A stretch of 64,000 bases of DNA from Clostridium sp. BNL1100 (GCF_000244875.1 NC_016791.1:1361501-1425500); one strand, 5' to 3'. Shown: positions 8,706-17,752, counted from the stretch's first letter. Program-made: numbers and translations. Notes: a model not told the origin generated them from the sequence alone.

Positions 8706-9071
8706 ATGAGTAACGGTTTTTGGGATGAAGATGATTACGATTACGATGACCACGTCGATGACCAACAGAGTGACACTCATTATGACACAGAGGATATAGT
8801 TGATGAAAATAAAGATTCAGAAGATGATGACAATGATGATGACGGAGCTGACAAAGAAGATGATGAAGATCAGGAAACTGAAGATACTGATATGGGAGAA
8901 AATTCAAGTGGGTATTCTAAACACAGTATAATAAAACAGCAATCTTCAAATAGTCCAAGTTTCCACGGATATGGAAAATGTATGCGTTATCTTTGCAACT
9001 GCCAGCATTTTGAGAGCATATCCGGTAATACGTGCAGTAATTGCGGACACAGCTACAGTGACCATTGGTAA
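8706..9071 (+). CDS. Highly acidic protein with a C-terminal Cys/His cluster (dynamin operon gene 1)
   Basis: The start is ATG 8706, 8 nt after GGAGG. The ATG at 8700 is too close to the SD. The 121-aa product is extreme in composition: residues 6-65 are mostly Asp/Glu, probably disordered. A Ser/Gln-rich linker leads to a C-terminal cluster (about residues 90-120) with C-x4-C-x-C-x2-H and then C-x2-C-x-H-x4-H (ending NCGHSYSDHW), suggesting one zinc site, possibly two. Similar short CxCGHxxxxH-type tails occur in other bacterial proteins, but I know no function for this one. It is the first gene of a tight forward operon with the GTPase and could be an adaptor or a charge-based regulator. 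Confidence 0.7.
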   Translation: MSNGFWDEDDYDYDDHVDDQQSDTHYDTEDIVDENKDSEDDDNDDDGADKEDDEDQETEDTDMGENSSGYSKHSIIKQQSSNSPSFHGYGKCMRYLCNCQHFESISGNTCSNCGHSYSDHW

Positions 9072-9114
9072 TAATAACTAATTAAAGAGATTTATAATAC
9101 GAGGAGGTAATACT

Positions 9115-10515
9115 ATGGCATTTGGGGTAGATGATATACTCGTTTTGGTTGTATCAAGGCTGGCAACCCGAGCAATTTCCTCCGTAGCAAAGAAGTCATA
9201 CGACTTTTTTACAGGTAAAGAGCAAAAGGAAATACAGAAGAAAAAGGAAGAAGCAGCCATTAGTTTTGAGAATAAAAGCAAGATACAGCTGATTGATCAT
9301 CAGTTCAGGTTGACGGAAGCAAGGACACAATTTGAAATGCGTATGGAAGAGTGGAAGCAAAAAACCTTTTATTCCAACTGCTGGCCTTTAAGAGAACCTT
9401 TTGATATGCACTTTGCTCTTACTACACCCTTTGAAGGTTGCAGTATTGACGGTAAAGAAGTAATCCCATGCAGGATAATAACGTCGTTAAAAGATAAAGA
9501 CCATCCTATTGCAAAAAATATAAATGGAAATCTGTCTTCATTTCTTATAACACATTATAATAGCGTAAGCACTCACCCGGTAATATCAGATATAGGGAGT
9601 TGGAGGGAGGATTCACCTTCTAACGATGCATCAATAAATTACTTGTTTTCAGGGCTTCAAGGCCAGCCTGTTTTAGTTTTTACACCTGAATTCGTTAATG
9701 ACGGACAAACAATAATTCTGAAAATATGGTCATGGGGGTTGGGTGAAAAGGTAAACCTTCCTGTGGGAGTTGAGTTCGGAAGGATTAATATTAAACCCCT
9801 GTATCTTAATGCTTTATATGAAGAAAGTAAAAAGAGTATGGAGCTAATTCAGGAGTTGGGAATAAAATCAGAAGGGTTTTATTCTGAAAAACTAAATAAT
9901 AACATAAAGATTATTAAAATGATTGATAAGCTTAGTGATCAGGGTGAGGATAAAAAGCAAATGATTCAACAGTTGTATTCACAATTATCAGAAACAGATG
10001 AAATAAGGGATGCTGTTAAAGAGAAGATTTCTGAGCAGGTATCTGGTATTTTTTCCTGTTGCGCAGGGATGTATGCCGACGCATATCATCTGGTGGAATA
10101 TGGAACTGTTCCCAAACTTCCTTTGCTGGTCGGAAGCATACCGGGGGCGGAAATGATACGATGTTCTATAGGAGATTTTTATATATCATTGCTTTCGGAA
10201 ATTGAGCAAATAGATAATTATAGCTCAGTTCTCCCGGATATTTATGCTGATACAGCAAATGCGTTAGCCAATATGGGAGCTACTTACGAAGAAGTCAACA
10301 AGTACGTAAAGCCTCTGCTAAGCAGGGGGATAAATCTGTTTACATATGGTAATTGTAATTCCTTGACAAAGGCAAAAATCCAAAATATCAGCAGTCTGGA
10401 TGAAAGTCTTGATAAACTCTTGAGAGAAAATGTATCAAATTTGGACAGAAGCTTTTTGGATAGGATAAATTCGGTACTAAAGTCTATTCATCACCCAGCC
10501 TATCCACTACAGTGA
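9115..10515 (+). CDS. Unrecognised 466-aa protein with amphipathic N terminus (dynamin operon gene 2)
   Basis: It starts at ATG behind GAGGAGG. Residues 1-28 (DDILVLVVSRLATRAISSVA) could form a hydrophobic or amphipathic membrane-associating helix. A lysine/glutamate coiled coil follows (about 35-85: KEQKEIQKKKEEAA ... RTQFEMRMEEWKQKT). A folded middle region (about 90-250) opens with the aromatic segment YSNCWPLREPFDMHF and contains WREDSPSND and IWSWGLGEKVNLPVGVEFGR. The C-terminal third is helical, with a moderately hydrophobic stretch near VSGIFSCCAGMYADAYHLV. No catalytic motif was recognised. Position directly before the dynamin-like GTPase (41 bp) suggests a partner that targets or is remodelled by it. 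Confidence 0.65.
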   Translation: MAFGVDDILVLVVSRLATRAISSVAKKSYDFFTGKEQKEIQKKKEEAAISFENKSKIQLIDHQFRLTEARTQFEMRMEEWKQKTFYSNCWPLREPFDMHFALTTPFEGCSIDGKEVIPCRIITSLKDKDHPIAKNINGNLSSFLITHYNSVSTHPVISDIGSWREDSPSNDASINYLFSGLQGQPVLVFTPEFVNDGQTIILKIWSWGLGEKVNLPVGVEFGRINIKPLYLNALYEESKKSMELIQELGIKSEGFYSEKLNNNIKIIKMIDKLSDQGEDKKQMIQQLYSQLSETDEIRDAVKEKISEQVSGIFSCCAGMYADAYHLVEYGTVPKLPLLVGSIPGAEMIRCSIGDFYISLLSEIEQIDNYSSVLPDIYADTANALANMGATYEEVNKYVKPLLSRGINLFTYGNCNSLTKAKIQNISSLDESLDKLLRENVSNLDRSFLDRINSVLKSIHHPAYPLQ

Positions 10516-10556
10516 CTTGTATGAGAATTTGGAAAAAGAGATAAGGAGGAATGTTA

Positions 10557-13175
10557 ATGTATAACAGCGAGAAACTAAAGTCAACTCAGAAACTTTTAGA
10601 GGATTTGGGTAATGGTATGACAGTCCTTTTTAATGAATACAAGGAAGACTTTTTAGGCGATGAGCTGGTTACTTCACAATTCAAAAGTTTTTTTGAAGAA
10701 CACAAACGTGCCATGGAAAGGATAAAAAATCCCGTTCTTTCTATTGCTACTATAGGCACTACTTCGTCGGGAAAATCAACACTTACAAATGCATTGGCCG
10801 GAAAAATGGTAGCACCCATAGATTCAGGTGAAAAAAGTGCCGGAATTCTGGTTTTGAAAAATTCTAACAAACGGTCTCTTTATATAGAAAAAACAAAAAA
10901 TGCAAGGTGGAAGACCGGACAAATTAAGCAGGATATTTCAGATGAAGAGGCATATAACATTAATAGTGACACAATGAAAACATATTTTGATAATAGAAAA
11001 AATTCTGCACCTCCGAGGATTTACTCAAAAGGGCCTTTGCTTATAGGTTCGTCACCTGAAATGCTTAACCTTCCCGAAGATATATGCGTTGAGCTTGTAG
11101 ACCTGCCCGGTCTGAAAAACAGTGGAGATAAGGAAAATCTGAGTGTTATACAGGAGATGCTGACAAGGTCCCTTTGTCTTGTGGCGATGGACTATAGCCA
11201 TACGGATGATGAGAATCGTAAAAAGCTTCTGGGAGAACTAAAGGATATTGTTAATTTCTTGGGAGGCAGACATGATTCAATAATTTTTCTGCTTAACAGG
11301 GTCGATTTAAGAAATGAGACAGATGTAGAGCTTGATTTAAATATATGTAATCTTAAAAAAGAGATCAGGGAAGTATTATCCCTGAAAAACGAACCTGAGA
11401 TAATACCGTTTACCGCACTTCCCCTGTTCTATGCACAGTGTGCTTGGGGGCCTGTTTCACATAAAGATAAGAACAAGGAGCCTCAATATCCCAATGATGC
11501 TCTAAAATATAACTACAAATGGTTTCTCAAAAGCTTGATGAAGGATTGCTATGATATATATGACAGCAATGCAAATAATGAAGAACTTGAAAAGTGGCTT
11601 GCCGAATTAAGAAGCAGTGTAAAGCACGGTCATGATTTAAAGGAAGAGGATTTTAGAAAGCTCCTTGATTATACATACGAATGCAGTAACGGAAACCTGC
11701 TGTCTGAGAGAATACAGGAGAGGCTTAATAACAGTTTTTCACAGTTGATTATAATGCCTGCAATATGCGAATTATTTAAAATATTCTGTGCTCTCCACAG
11801 TACCTTAAAAACTCTTGGGAGCATAAGAGTTACAAAATCAAAGCTGAGACTTGTAAATTATTATCTGGGTACTGTAAGACTAAAAGCCGAGCTTATAGGT
11901 TGTGATAGTGAAGAAGCGGCCAATAGTATAAAAAGTGACTTGAATTCAATATTGGATGAACTGGCAGAGTACGAAAGCAAGGATATCCCCGAAGAGGAGA
12001 GGAACAGAATAGACAAAGTCAAGTCTGAGGTTATGTCCTTAAAGGAGGAAATTGTAATTTCACCTGGGAGGATAGGTGAAAAAAAGCAGGAGTTTCAGGA
12101 AAATCTTCAGGAAATAACAAGGAAGATAAATGAGGGAAAAGGAACATATGATGCAGAACAGTTTGTTAATGACCATGAAGAAATATTCGGAAGCATTGAT
12201 GATTTTTCCAATATGTTTGACTCGGTTGCACATCTAACGGATGAATTGAGGCTGGGAATAATACAAATTATCGGGGATTCCATTATAAATAATGATACAT
12301 ACGATGAAGTGCTGGGAAAAATGGATTTTCTTCCTGCCGAAGTGTCGTCCCGACTTGCAAGGGCATATGATTATGTCAGCAGAATTATACTTGGCGGACT
12401 CAGGGACAAGGAGGTAGTTAACAATCACTTTGTTATGAAATCTGCAAATAAAACCGAAGAAATTCAGAAATATATGGAACGCTATGATTTTTTAGATGTA
12501 GCAATAAACAAAGCACTTTCTACAAGAGCGGGACTACTGCTCCAATCGTATTCACATGAGTTGGTTCTTCCACTAAAAAATATGATTCAGGGGCATATAG
12601 ACGAGATAGCAGAAATATGCAGGAAAAAGCTGGGGATTAATGATCTTGAAATCACTGAAACAATTGAGAATATTCTTCAAGCTGTAGATATTAATGAACT
12701 GTCTTTGCCTGACGGAATTTTTGAGTTTGCTTCAAAACCTCCGGAAGAAGAAGTTAGTATAGGTAAAAAAACAGTGTGGAAGACACGGATCAAGCAAGGT
12801 TCATTTTGCGGAAGCAGTAGCACTGAAAGCTATGTTGAGTATGTTGATGAAATGGGAAATATTTATTATTTTCCTAATGGTGTAGCCTTGAAACAGAAAT
12901 GGGACTATGGCTTGACCAATGCTAAAGAATTATTCTGGAAGTATATGTTTGAATGGATGGCTGAACAGTTGAACAGTTATTCCGATGCATTTTCAATTTC
13001 AATAAATACTCTTATAACTACCGTAAACGATACAATAAAATCGAAAATAAGCATGAGCGAGCAAAAGCATGAAGAGGAAGTCGGAAGATGGAATAAAATT
13101 TTACTTCAAGCCAATAATGCATCTGCGGTATCCAAAAGTATTAAGGAAGTTGCCGTTGACGGGAACGGGGTTTAA
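10557..13175 (+). CDS. Dynamin-like large GTPase (dynamin operon gene 3)
   Basis: The start ATG 10557 is chosen over 10551, which abuts the AGGAGGA SD. The 872-aa product has a GTPase domain with P-loop GTTSSGKS at 67-74, G3 DLPG at 182-185 and G4 NRVD at 247-250, preceded by a helical segment (1-58) that could pack as a neck or bundle. The C-terminal 500 residues are mainly long helices (KSEVMSLKEEIVISPGRIGEKKQEFQENLQEIT), as in the stalk of bacterial dynamin-like proteins. A beta insertion follows at about 735-780. I see no clear transmembrane paddle, so membrane contact may come from its operon partners. Bacterial dynamins remodel membranes. Roles known in the family include membrane repair and phage-stress response, and which applies here is not known. 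Confidence 0.85.
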   Translation: MYNSEKLKSTQKLLEDLGNGMTVLFNEYKEDFLGDELVTSQFKSFFEEHKRAMERIKNPVLSIATIGTTSSGKSTLTNALAGKMVAPIDSGEKSAGILVLKNSNKRSLYIEKTKNARWKTGQIKQDISDEEAYNINSDTMKTYFDNRKNSAPPRIYSKGPLLIGSSPEMLNLPEDICVELVDLPGLKNSGDKENLSVIQEMLTRSLCLVAMDYSHTDDENRKKLLGELKDIVNFLGGRHDSIIFLLNRVDLRNETDVELDLNICNLKKEIREVLSLKNEPEIIPFTALPLFYAQCAWGPVSHKDKNKEPQYPNDALKYNYKWFLKSLMKDCYDIYDSNANNEELEKWLAELRSSVKHGHDLKEEDFRKLLDYTYECSNGNLLSERIQERLNNSFSQLIIMPAICELFKIFCALHSTLKTLGSIRVTKSKLRLVNYYLGTVRLKAELIGCDSEEAANSIKSDLNSILDELAEYESKDIPEEERNRIDKVKSEVMSLKEEIVISPGRIGEKKQEFQENLQEITRKINEGKGTYDAEQFVNDHEEIFGSIDDFSNMFDSVAHLTDELRLGIIQIIGDSIINNDTYDEVLGKMDFLPAEVSSRLARAYDYVSRIILGGLRDKEVVNNHFVMKSANKTEEIQKYMERYDFLDVAINKALSTRAGLLLQSYSHELVLPLKNMIQGHIDEIAEICRKKLGINDLEITETIENILQAVDINELSLPDGIFEFASKPPEEEVSIGKKTVWKTRIKQGSFCGSSSTESYVEYVDEMGNIYYFPNGVALKQKWDYGLTNAKELFWKYMFEWMAEQLNSYSDAFSISINTLITTVNDTIKSKISMSEQKHEEEVGRWNKILLQANNASAVSKSIKEVAVDGNGV

Positions 13176-13176
13176 G

Positions 13177-13950
13177 ATGAAAATAGGCGATGATATTAAA
13201 ACTTGGGAGAAAGAATTTCTTAAACAATGTGATTATTGTGAAAATGAAAAAGATAGCTTAAAATGCGCAGTCAACAGATTAACTGACATTATTCCCCATT
13301 TTAACACATTCGATGAGGATGGCAGAAAAATAATTGATAAATGCACCGATTATTTCTCTAAACTGTTTGAGCCTTTATATATACCTTTGAATAAGAAGAA
13401 AGGAGGATTAAGAATGAAGGGCCTTTTTATTGCAGGGCTGGCTATAGTGGGTATATCTATGATTTTTATCTTTCAAAGAAAATATAACAATAACCAAAGG
13501 GAAATGCCCCTTGAAAGAAAAGAGAAAATTGCTAATGTTTATAAGTCTTCCAGTATATCGGAAGAAAATATATTGATTCTTGTTCTTAGAGCAGGCAACG
13601 AAAGCTGCTTGAATACCTTGAAAGAGAATATGCATCTTTCAGAGGAAGTCTGTGATGAGTTGTACAAGGCGACCAGATACTTATGGGTAGGAAATACCAA
13701 TCAATTCAAAAACTCAAGGATAATAAAATGGTTTAATGAAACTAACAGCCCGACACAATCAAGTGGTTTGGATGTATACCTGATTAAATTAGTTTTAGAA
13801 AAAAACTATAGTGGTTTGTTGCAGTCCGCAGACGGTCAGTCTCGCTATAATGCATTTAAACAGCTATGTCAGGATGGATTGCAGATTGAAGAATTCTCTC
13901 CAAGGGTTTCAAACGCTGCATATGGTACTACCGAGGTATATGAAAGATAG
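13177..13950 (+). CDS. Single-pass membrane protein (dynamin operon gene 4)
   Basis: ATG 13177 lies one base after the GTPase stop, so translation is likely coupled. The 257-aa product has a soluble N-terminal helical part (residues 1-79, with CDYCENEKDSLKC), one transmembrane helix (about 82-98: FIAGLAIVGISMIFIF) and a helical C-terminal part (about 110-257). An in-frame ATG at 13414 is preceded by AAAGGAGG at ideal distance and would give a 178-aa form that begins with the membrane helix. Both forms may be made, or the two parts may once have been separate genes. The family is not recognised. It may anchor the GTPase to the membrane. Confidence 0.65.
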   Translation: MKIGDDIKTWEKEFLKQCDYCENEKDSLKCAVNRLTDIIPHFNTFDEDGRKIIDKCTDYFSKLFEPLYIPLNKKKGGLRMKGLFIAGLAIVGISMIFIFQRKYNNNQREMPLERKEKIANVYKSSSISEENILILVLRAGNESCLNTLKENMHLSEEVCDELYKATRYLWVGNTNQFKNSRIIKWFNETNSPTQSSGLDVYLIKLVLEKNYSGLLQSADGQSRYNAFKQLCQDGLQIEEFSPRVSNAAYGTTEVYER

Positions 13951-13958
13951 GAATTTCG

Positions 13959-13996
13959 TGGAGGATGTATTCCATTTCAAAAGTTTACATCCTCCA
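13959..13996. terminator. Bidirectional hairpin closing the dynamin operon and the MFS gene
   Basis: The 11-bp arms TGGAGGATGTA (13959-13969) and TACATCCTCCA (13986-13996) lie between convergent genes. The MFS stop codon is inside the right arm. On the forward strand it is followed by a loose T-rich stretch (GACTTTCATTTTTC). Confidence 0.65.
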
Positions 13997-15157
13997 GACT
14001 TTCATTTTTCGTAAAAAATACAGAGATATGAGTTGGGTACAGCTTATGAACAGCAAAAAATAATTAAGGCTCCGGTCATATTTTACAAGCCACAGCAAAC
14101 CTATGAGTATTAGCAGGCTTACAATTCTTCCGATATTAAGAATGATCTCTTTGTTGATAATATATTCAAGACGCAAATCATCCTGATGCCGGAGACTAAT
14201 AATGTTGAAGCTGGCAGAAGAAAAAGGAACCAGAAAAAAGGGCAGAAATGCAGACTCCATTATCATATACAACAGCAGGGTTCCGTAACTGATATTGACA
14301 ACCAGTCCCCACACTGCCACAAACATTAATGTAGCACCTGCCAGCATAGATTTTAACCTTAATTTTGGCTTAACAAGTTTTTGTTCAACCACAAAAGCTG
14401 CTGATGAAATAACAGAACCAATCAGTGAAAAAGTACCTACAGACCATTCACTGCCTGTAGTTTTAAAAACAAGTACAATTATTAGGAAACCTATAATAAC
14501 ATCTCTGAAACCCCACATGAGCAAGCCTTTTCTTAAAAAGCTCCAATCATGAGAGTTGGTGCCGAATATCTTTTTAAAATTCATCTTGCTTCCGTAATAT
14601 TCTGCTTTTATTAAAAAAGACACCAATATCAGTACTACGAATAGCAGCAATGAGATAGAAAAGACAATAGTGTAACCCATTCCAAAGAAATTTTTATTGA
14701 TTATATAGGCCGAAGAAATAGGTGCAGCAGCACCGCAGATTCCTGCAATGGAACCATTATAACCATTAAAGGTATCCCTGTTTTCAGTTGACGTAAAATC
14801 GAAACTCAGAACATGAAAGGCAAGCCAGTAAAAACCTGCGGCTATACCATATAATACGCCGAATAGCAACACGAATTTTGAAATTCTGTCTTCAAATAAA
14901 AGAATAAGCCCAAATAAAATAATAAAAGAAAGTATTCCCAACCTCAGTGACCAGATACCGTTTTTTCTTTTAGAAAGCCATCCCGCAAAAATAAAGGTAA
15001 TAGGAACAAAAATATACTGCATGAGATTATACTGTGCTAAAACTATAAAGTTTTTTGACTCTTTCCACAATAGAATATTAAGAAAAACATTTGAAATACC
15101 CATTGCAAGGGTGAAAAGTGCACTTACAGTTAACAATAGCTTAGCCTTTTTTGACAT
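13985..15157 (-). CDS. MFS transporter
   Basis: This 390-aa protein has about 11-12 predicted membrane helices spread through its length and a typical MFS cytoplasmic loop after helix 2 ([17 protein letters not shown], about residues 58-74). It starts at ATG 15157 behind GGGAGG. The second half keeps the matching pattern ([24 protein letters not shown]). It could be an uptake or efflux carrier. No substrate motif is visible and the neighbours do not help. Its C-terminal codons run into the shared terminator with the dynamin operon. Confidence 0.8.
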
Positions 15158-15240
15158 TCAAAACCTCCCGGTCAGTATTTTGAATGTTTTTATTTTATAC
15201 AAATAAATTATTATAATACCTTATATATCTGTACAAAAAG

Positions 15241-15280
15241 AAAAACGGTAATAATCTCTTCGAGAGCCATTACCGTTTTT
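15241..15280 (-). terminator. Strong intrinsic terminator of the TM2 gene
   Basis: AAAAACGGTAAT ... ATTACCGTTTTT encloses a second stem CTC-TTCG-GAG. A symmetrical A/T flank means it can act in both directions. It lies 36 bp past the TM2 gene stop. Confidence 0.85.
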
Positions 15281-15315
15281 AACACGATTTAATATTTACT
15301 TTTATTAACTTTAAT

Positions 15316-15771
15316 TTATTGAAATCTTACATGATGTTTTACTTGGAAATTATGGTCATTGGAACATAGATATACAATACCTTCAATAAAAGCAATAAAA
15401 CTTGGAATAAAAGTCCAGCTGAATAACAGATAAAGTATACCTTTACCTATTTTGCCCATGTAAAACTTGTGAATTCCGAGTCCACCTAAAAATATAGCTA
15501 AAAGACCGGCTACAATTTTGTTCTTTATTGGCCAGGCAGGATTAATACCGTTGTTTATATACTGCTGCTGAGCAAATTGCTGTTGTGCCACCTGCTGTTG
15601 GTACAGTAGTGCTTCAGCTTTAAAGTCAAACTCCTGCTGTTCGGAAACAGGTCTCTGAGTAGCTGTTGGAGCAGAATTATTATTTACAGTCAAAGCTTCA
15701 CCGCAATATTTACATTCCCTATCACTAAGAGCATTTGGTGCTCCGCATTGAGGACATTCATTTTGAGCCAT
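15316..15771 (-). CDS. TM2-domain membrane protein with N-terminal zinc ribbon
   Basis: In this 151-aa protein, residues 6-25 form a zinc ribbon (CPQC ... CKYC). A Gln-rich linker (about 55-75: QQQVAQQQFAQQQY) follows. The C-terminal TM2 domain (about 80-140) has two membrane helices and the hallmark GGLGIHKFYMGKIGKGILYLLF, then WTFIPSFIAFIEGIVYL. TM2 proteins are small inner-membrane proteins of mostly unknown role. The next gene upstream on the same strand also carries zinc ribbons with an SPFH domain, so the pair may act together at the membrane. Confidence 0.88.
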   Translation of the reverse strand: MAQNECPQCGAPNALSDRECKYCGEALTVNNNSAPTATQRPVSEQQEFDFKAEALLYQQQVAQQQFAQQQYINNGINPAWPIKNKIVAGLLAIFLGGLGIHKFYMGKIGKGILYLLFSWTFIPSFIAFIEGIVYLCSNDHNFQVKHHVRFQ

Positions 15772-15850
15772 TTTTATACCACCCTATCTTATTTATTTTA
15801 ATTATATTTATTAAAAATATGATATATTACAAAAAGTCTAACCACAATAA

Positions 15851-16981
15851 TTACAGCTTTTTACCGCATTGTGGGCAAAATTTTGTGCCTACAGGGATTT
15901 CTGCTCCGCATTCACAATTCTTGGTTCCCATAGGCGTTCCACATTCAGGACAGAATTTTGGATTGCCGGGTACTAATGCTCCGCATGAAGTACATTTCTT
16001 CTTTGGAGTTTCCAATGGTTTTCCACATTCACAGCAAAACTTTGACTTTGCAGAATTTTGAGCATTGCAGGAGGGACATGCTATAGTTGCCGTATCTGCA
16101 GCTGCTCTTGTATTAATGGTGTTATGCATGTTGGAACCCAGAGAAGCACCTATCCCAAAACCAACACCGCCTGAAGCAAATGCACCTGCAACCCCTGAAT
16201 TATTGCTGGCAGCATGGTCATATACATCAAAAGAACGTTTTGTTACATAACGGTTGTCACCCATAATTTCAAATTCAGCCTTGTTTTTGAGAATTTTGTT
16301 AATTTCCTCAAAGTCTTCATCGGGAAAATTAATGGACTTTATAATTAAGTTGATAGCAGTTAATCCGTATTTTGAAAATTCCGGAGCAATCATTTCAAGG
16401 GTGTAATTTGCAATATCATCCAGTCTCGCAGTAATCTCTAACGCAGATATTTTTTGATTTACTATTACATTGGCGATTATACTTTTTATCTTCTGAATCA
16501 AGATTCCCTTGAAGAAATCTATGACATTGTCAAATTTAATAATATCAGCCGGATTCATTACACCAATCAGTTCACGAAAAAAGGTTTCATAGTTTTCGAG
16601 TTTTAAGCCCATCTGGCCAAAAGCACGAACCCTTAGTCTGGTATAATATTTAGGATCAATTATTTGTACTGGATCGGATGTTCCCCAGTTGATATCAAGT
16701 TTTGTGGTAGTATTAATATAAAAAATTTCTGCACTAAATGGGGTTTTTCCTCCAAAAGGCAAATTAACAAAGGCTTTAAGTATTGGAAGATTTTTAGCAT
16801 CAAGGGTATACGTACCCGGGGTAAACAGGTCACAAATCTCTCCGCCTTTAACAAAAACTGCAACTTGTCCTTCACCTACAATAAGCTGTGTTCCATATAC
16901 AAGATCTTCGGCGGGATGTTTGTAAACAATCCAATCACGGGATCTAAGTCCGTCAAATTTTACTCTATCAATGATAGCCAT
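15851..16981 (-). CDS. SPFH/Band-7 domain protein with two C-terminal zinc ribbons (YdjI-like)
   Basis: The start ATG 16981 lies 9 nt after GAGGTG. An upstream extension to 17041 lacks an SD. In this 376-aa protein, residues 1-250 resemble the SPFH-containing 'virion core protein-like' family (DWIVYKHPAEDLVYGTQLIV near the start, GTYTLDAKNLPIL near 65). A Gly-rich low-complexity stretch (about 275-300) follows, then zinc ribbons CPSCNAQNSAKSKFCCECG, CTSCG ... CPECG and CECG ... CPQCG. SPFH proteins oligomerise on membranes and scaffold other proteins. B. subtilis YdjI of this kind is recruited in cell-envelope stress, and function here is inferred only. Confidence 0.82.
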   Translation of the reverse strand: MAIIDRVKFDGLRSRDWIVYKHPAEDLVYGTQLIVGEGQVAVFVKGGEICDLFTPGTYTLDAKNLPILKAFVNLPFGGKTPFSAEIFYINTTTKLDINWGTSDPVQIIDPKYYTRLRVRAFGQMGLKLENYETFFRELIGVMNPADIIKFDNVIDFFKGILIQKIKSIIANVIVNQKISALEITARLDDIANYTLEMIAPEFSKYGLTAINLIIKSINFPDEDFEEINKILKNKAEFEIMGDNRYVTKRSFDVYDHAASNNSGVAGAFASGGVGFGIGASLGSNMHNTINTRAAADTATIACPSCNAQNSAKSKFCCECGKPLETPKKKCTSCGALVPGNPKFCPECGTPMGTKNCECGAEIPVGTKFCPQCGKKL

Positions 16982-17054
16982 ATTGGACATCACCTCACAA
17001 AATATTGTTTTAATTATATCATAACACACCTTGTAAATCAAACCTTTGAGGCTG

Positions 17055-17723
17055 TTACTCTACCGTGTATACCTTAAACTCATTCCTGTCAAAATCAAGT
17101 ATGTTTTCTTGTTTCATCTTTGATAATTCTCTTGATAAAGCACTTCGGTTTACACATAAAAAGTCTGCAAGTTCGTCACGTGAAAAAGGAATCCTGAATC
17201 TGTTTTTTCCGGTTTTCTGCATCTGCATTGAAAAATAGGCCATTAACTTTTCACGGGTGGATCTCTGAGATAGGATATCAATCTTGTTATTTAGAAAAAT
17301 GTTCTTTTGTGCAATAAGTGAAAGCATATTTGAAATAAGCTTGGTATGAAAGCTGCAGGAGGAAGAACAGGTTGTGACAATCCTGTTAAACCTGATATAC
17401 ATTACAGTACATCCCGTAGTAGTAAGCACTGTTACCGGGCTTTTCGCTACATTTGCACATGCAAAAGCTTCTCCGAACATGTCTGCCGTACCGATTTCAG
17501 ATACTATATTTCTGTTACCCATTATATCTTCTTTAACAATCTGGGCAGAACCTGCAAGAATTATCCCTACAGACGATACCTTGTCTCCTGCCAGCAGCAG
17601 GATATCATTTTTAGAATAAACCTGCTCGTAGGATTCGAGGCAGTTCAACATATGAAGAATACTTTCATCGCTTACATTTTGAAAAATTGCGACCTGTTTT
17701 AATATTTCTACTGAATTATTCAT
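17055..17723 (-). CDS. Crp/Fnr family regulator, HcpR-like
   Basis: This 222-aa protein has an N-terminal cyclic-nucleotide-binding-fold sensor domain (about 1-120; GSAQIVKEDIMGNRNIVSEIGTADMFGEAFA) and a C-terminal Crp-type helix-turn-helix (about 170-215; SRDELADFLCVNRSALSRELSKMKQE). There is no FNR-type N-terminal Cys cluster. It is divergent from hcp, the arrangement of HcpR regulators that control hybrid cluster protein under nitrosative stress. A perfect palindrome (GTTGCA-AA-TGCAAC) at 17739-17752 just before its SD is the likely operator. The assignment as HcpR is by context. Confidence 0.82.
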   Translation of the reverse strand: MNNSVEILKQVAIFQNVSDESILHMLNCLESYEQVYSKNDILLLAGDKVSSVGIILAGSAQIVKEDIMGNRNIVSEIGTADMFGEAFACANVAKSPVTVLTTTGCTVMYIRFNRIVTTCSSSCSFHTKLISNMLSLIAQKNIFLNNKIDILSQRSTREKLMAYFSMQMQKTGKNRFRIPFSRDELADFLCVNRSALSRELSKMKQENILDFDRNEFKVYTVE

Positions 17724-17738
17724 AAAATTTTACTCCTT

Positions 17739-17752
17739 GTTGCAAATGCAAC
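17739..17752. promoter_or_regulatory. Candidate HcpR-like operator
   Basis: GTTGCAAATGCAAC is a perfect 6-2-6 inverted repeat, 15 bp before the regulator start and overlapping its SD region, inside the divergent regulator/hcp intergenic space. It suggests autoregulation and possibly control of hcp. Confidence 0.55.
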
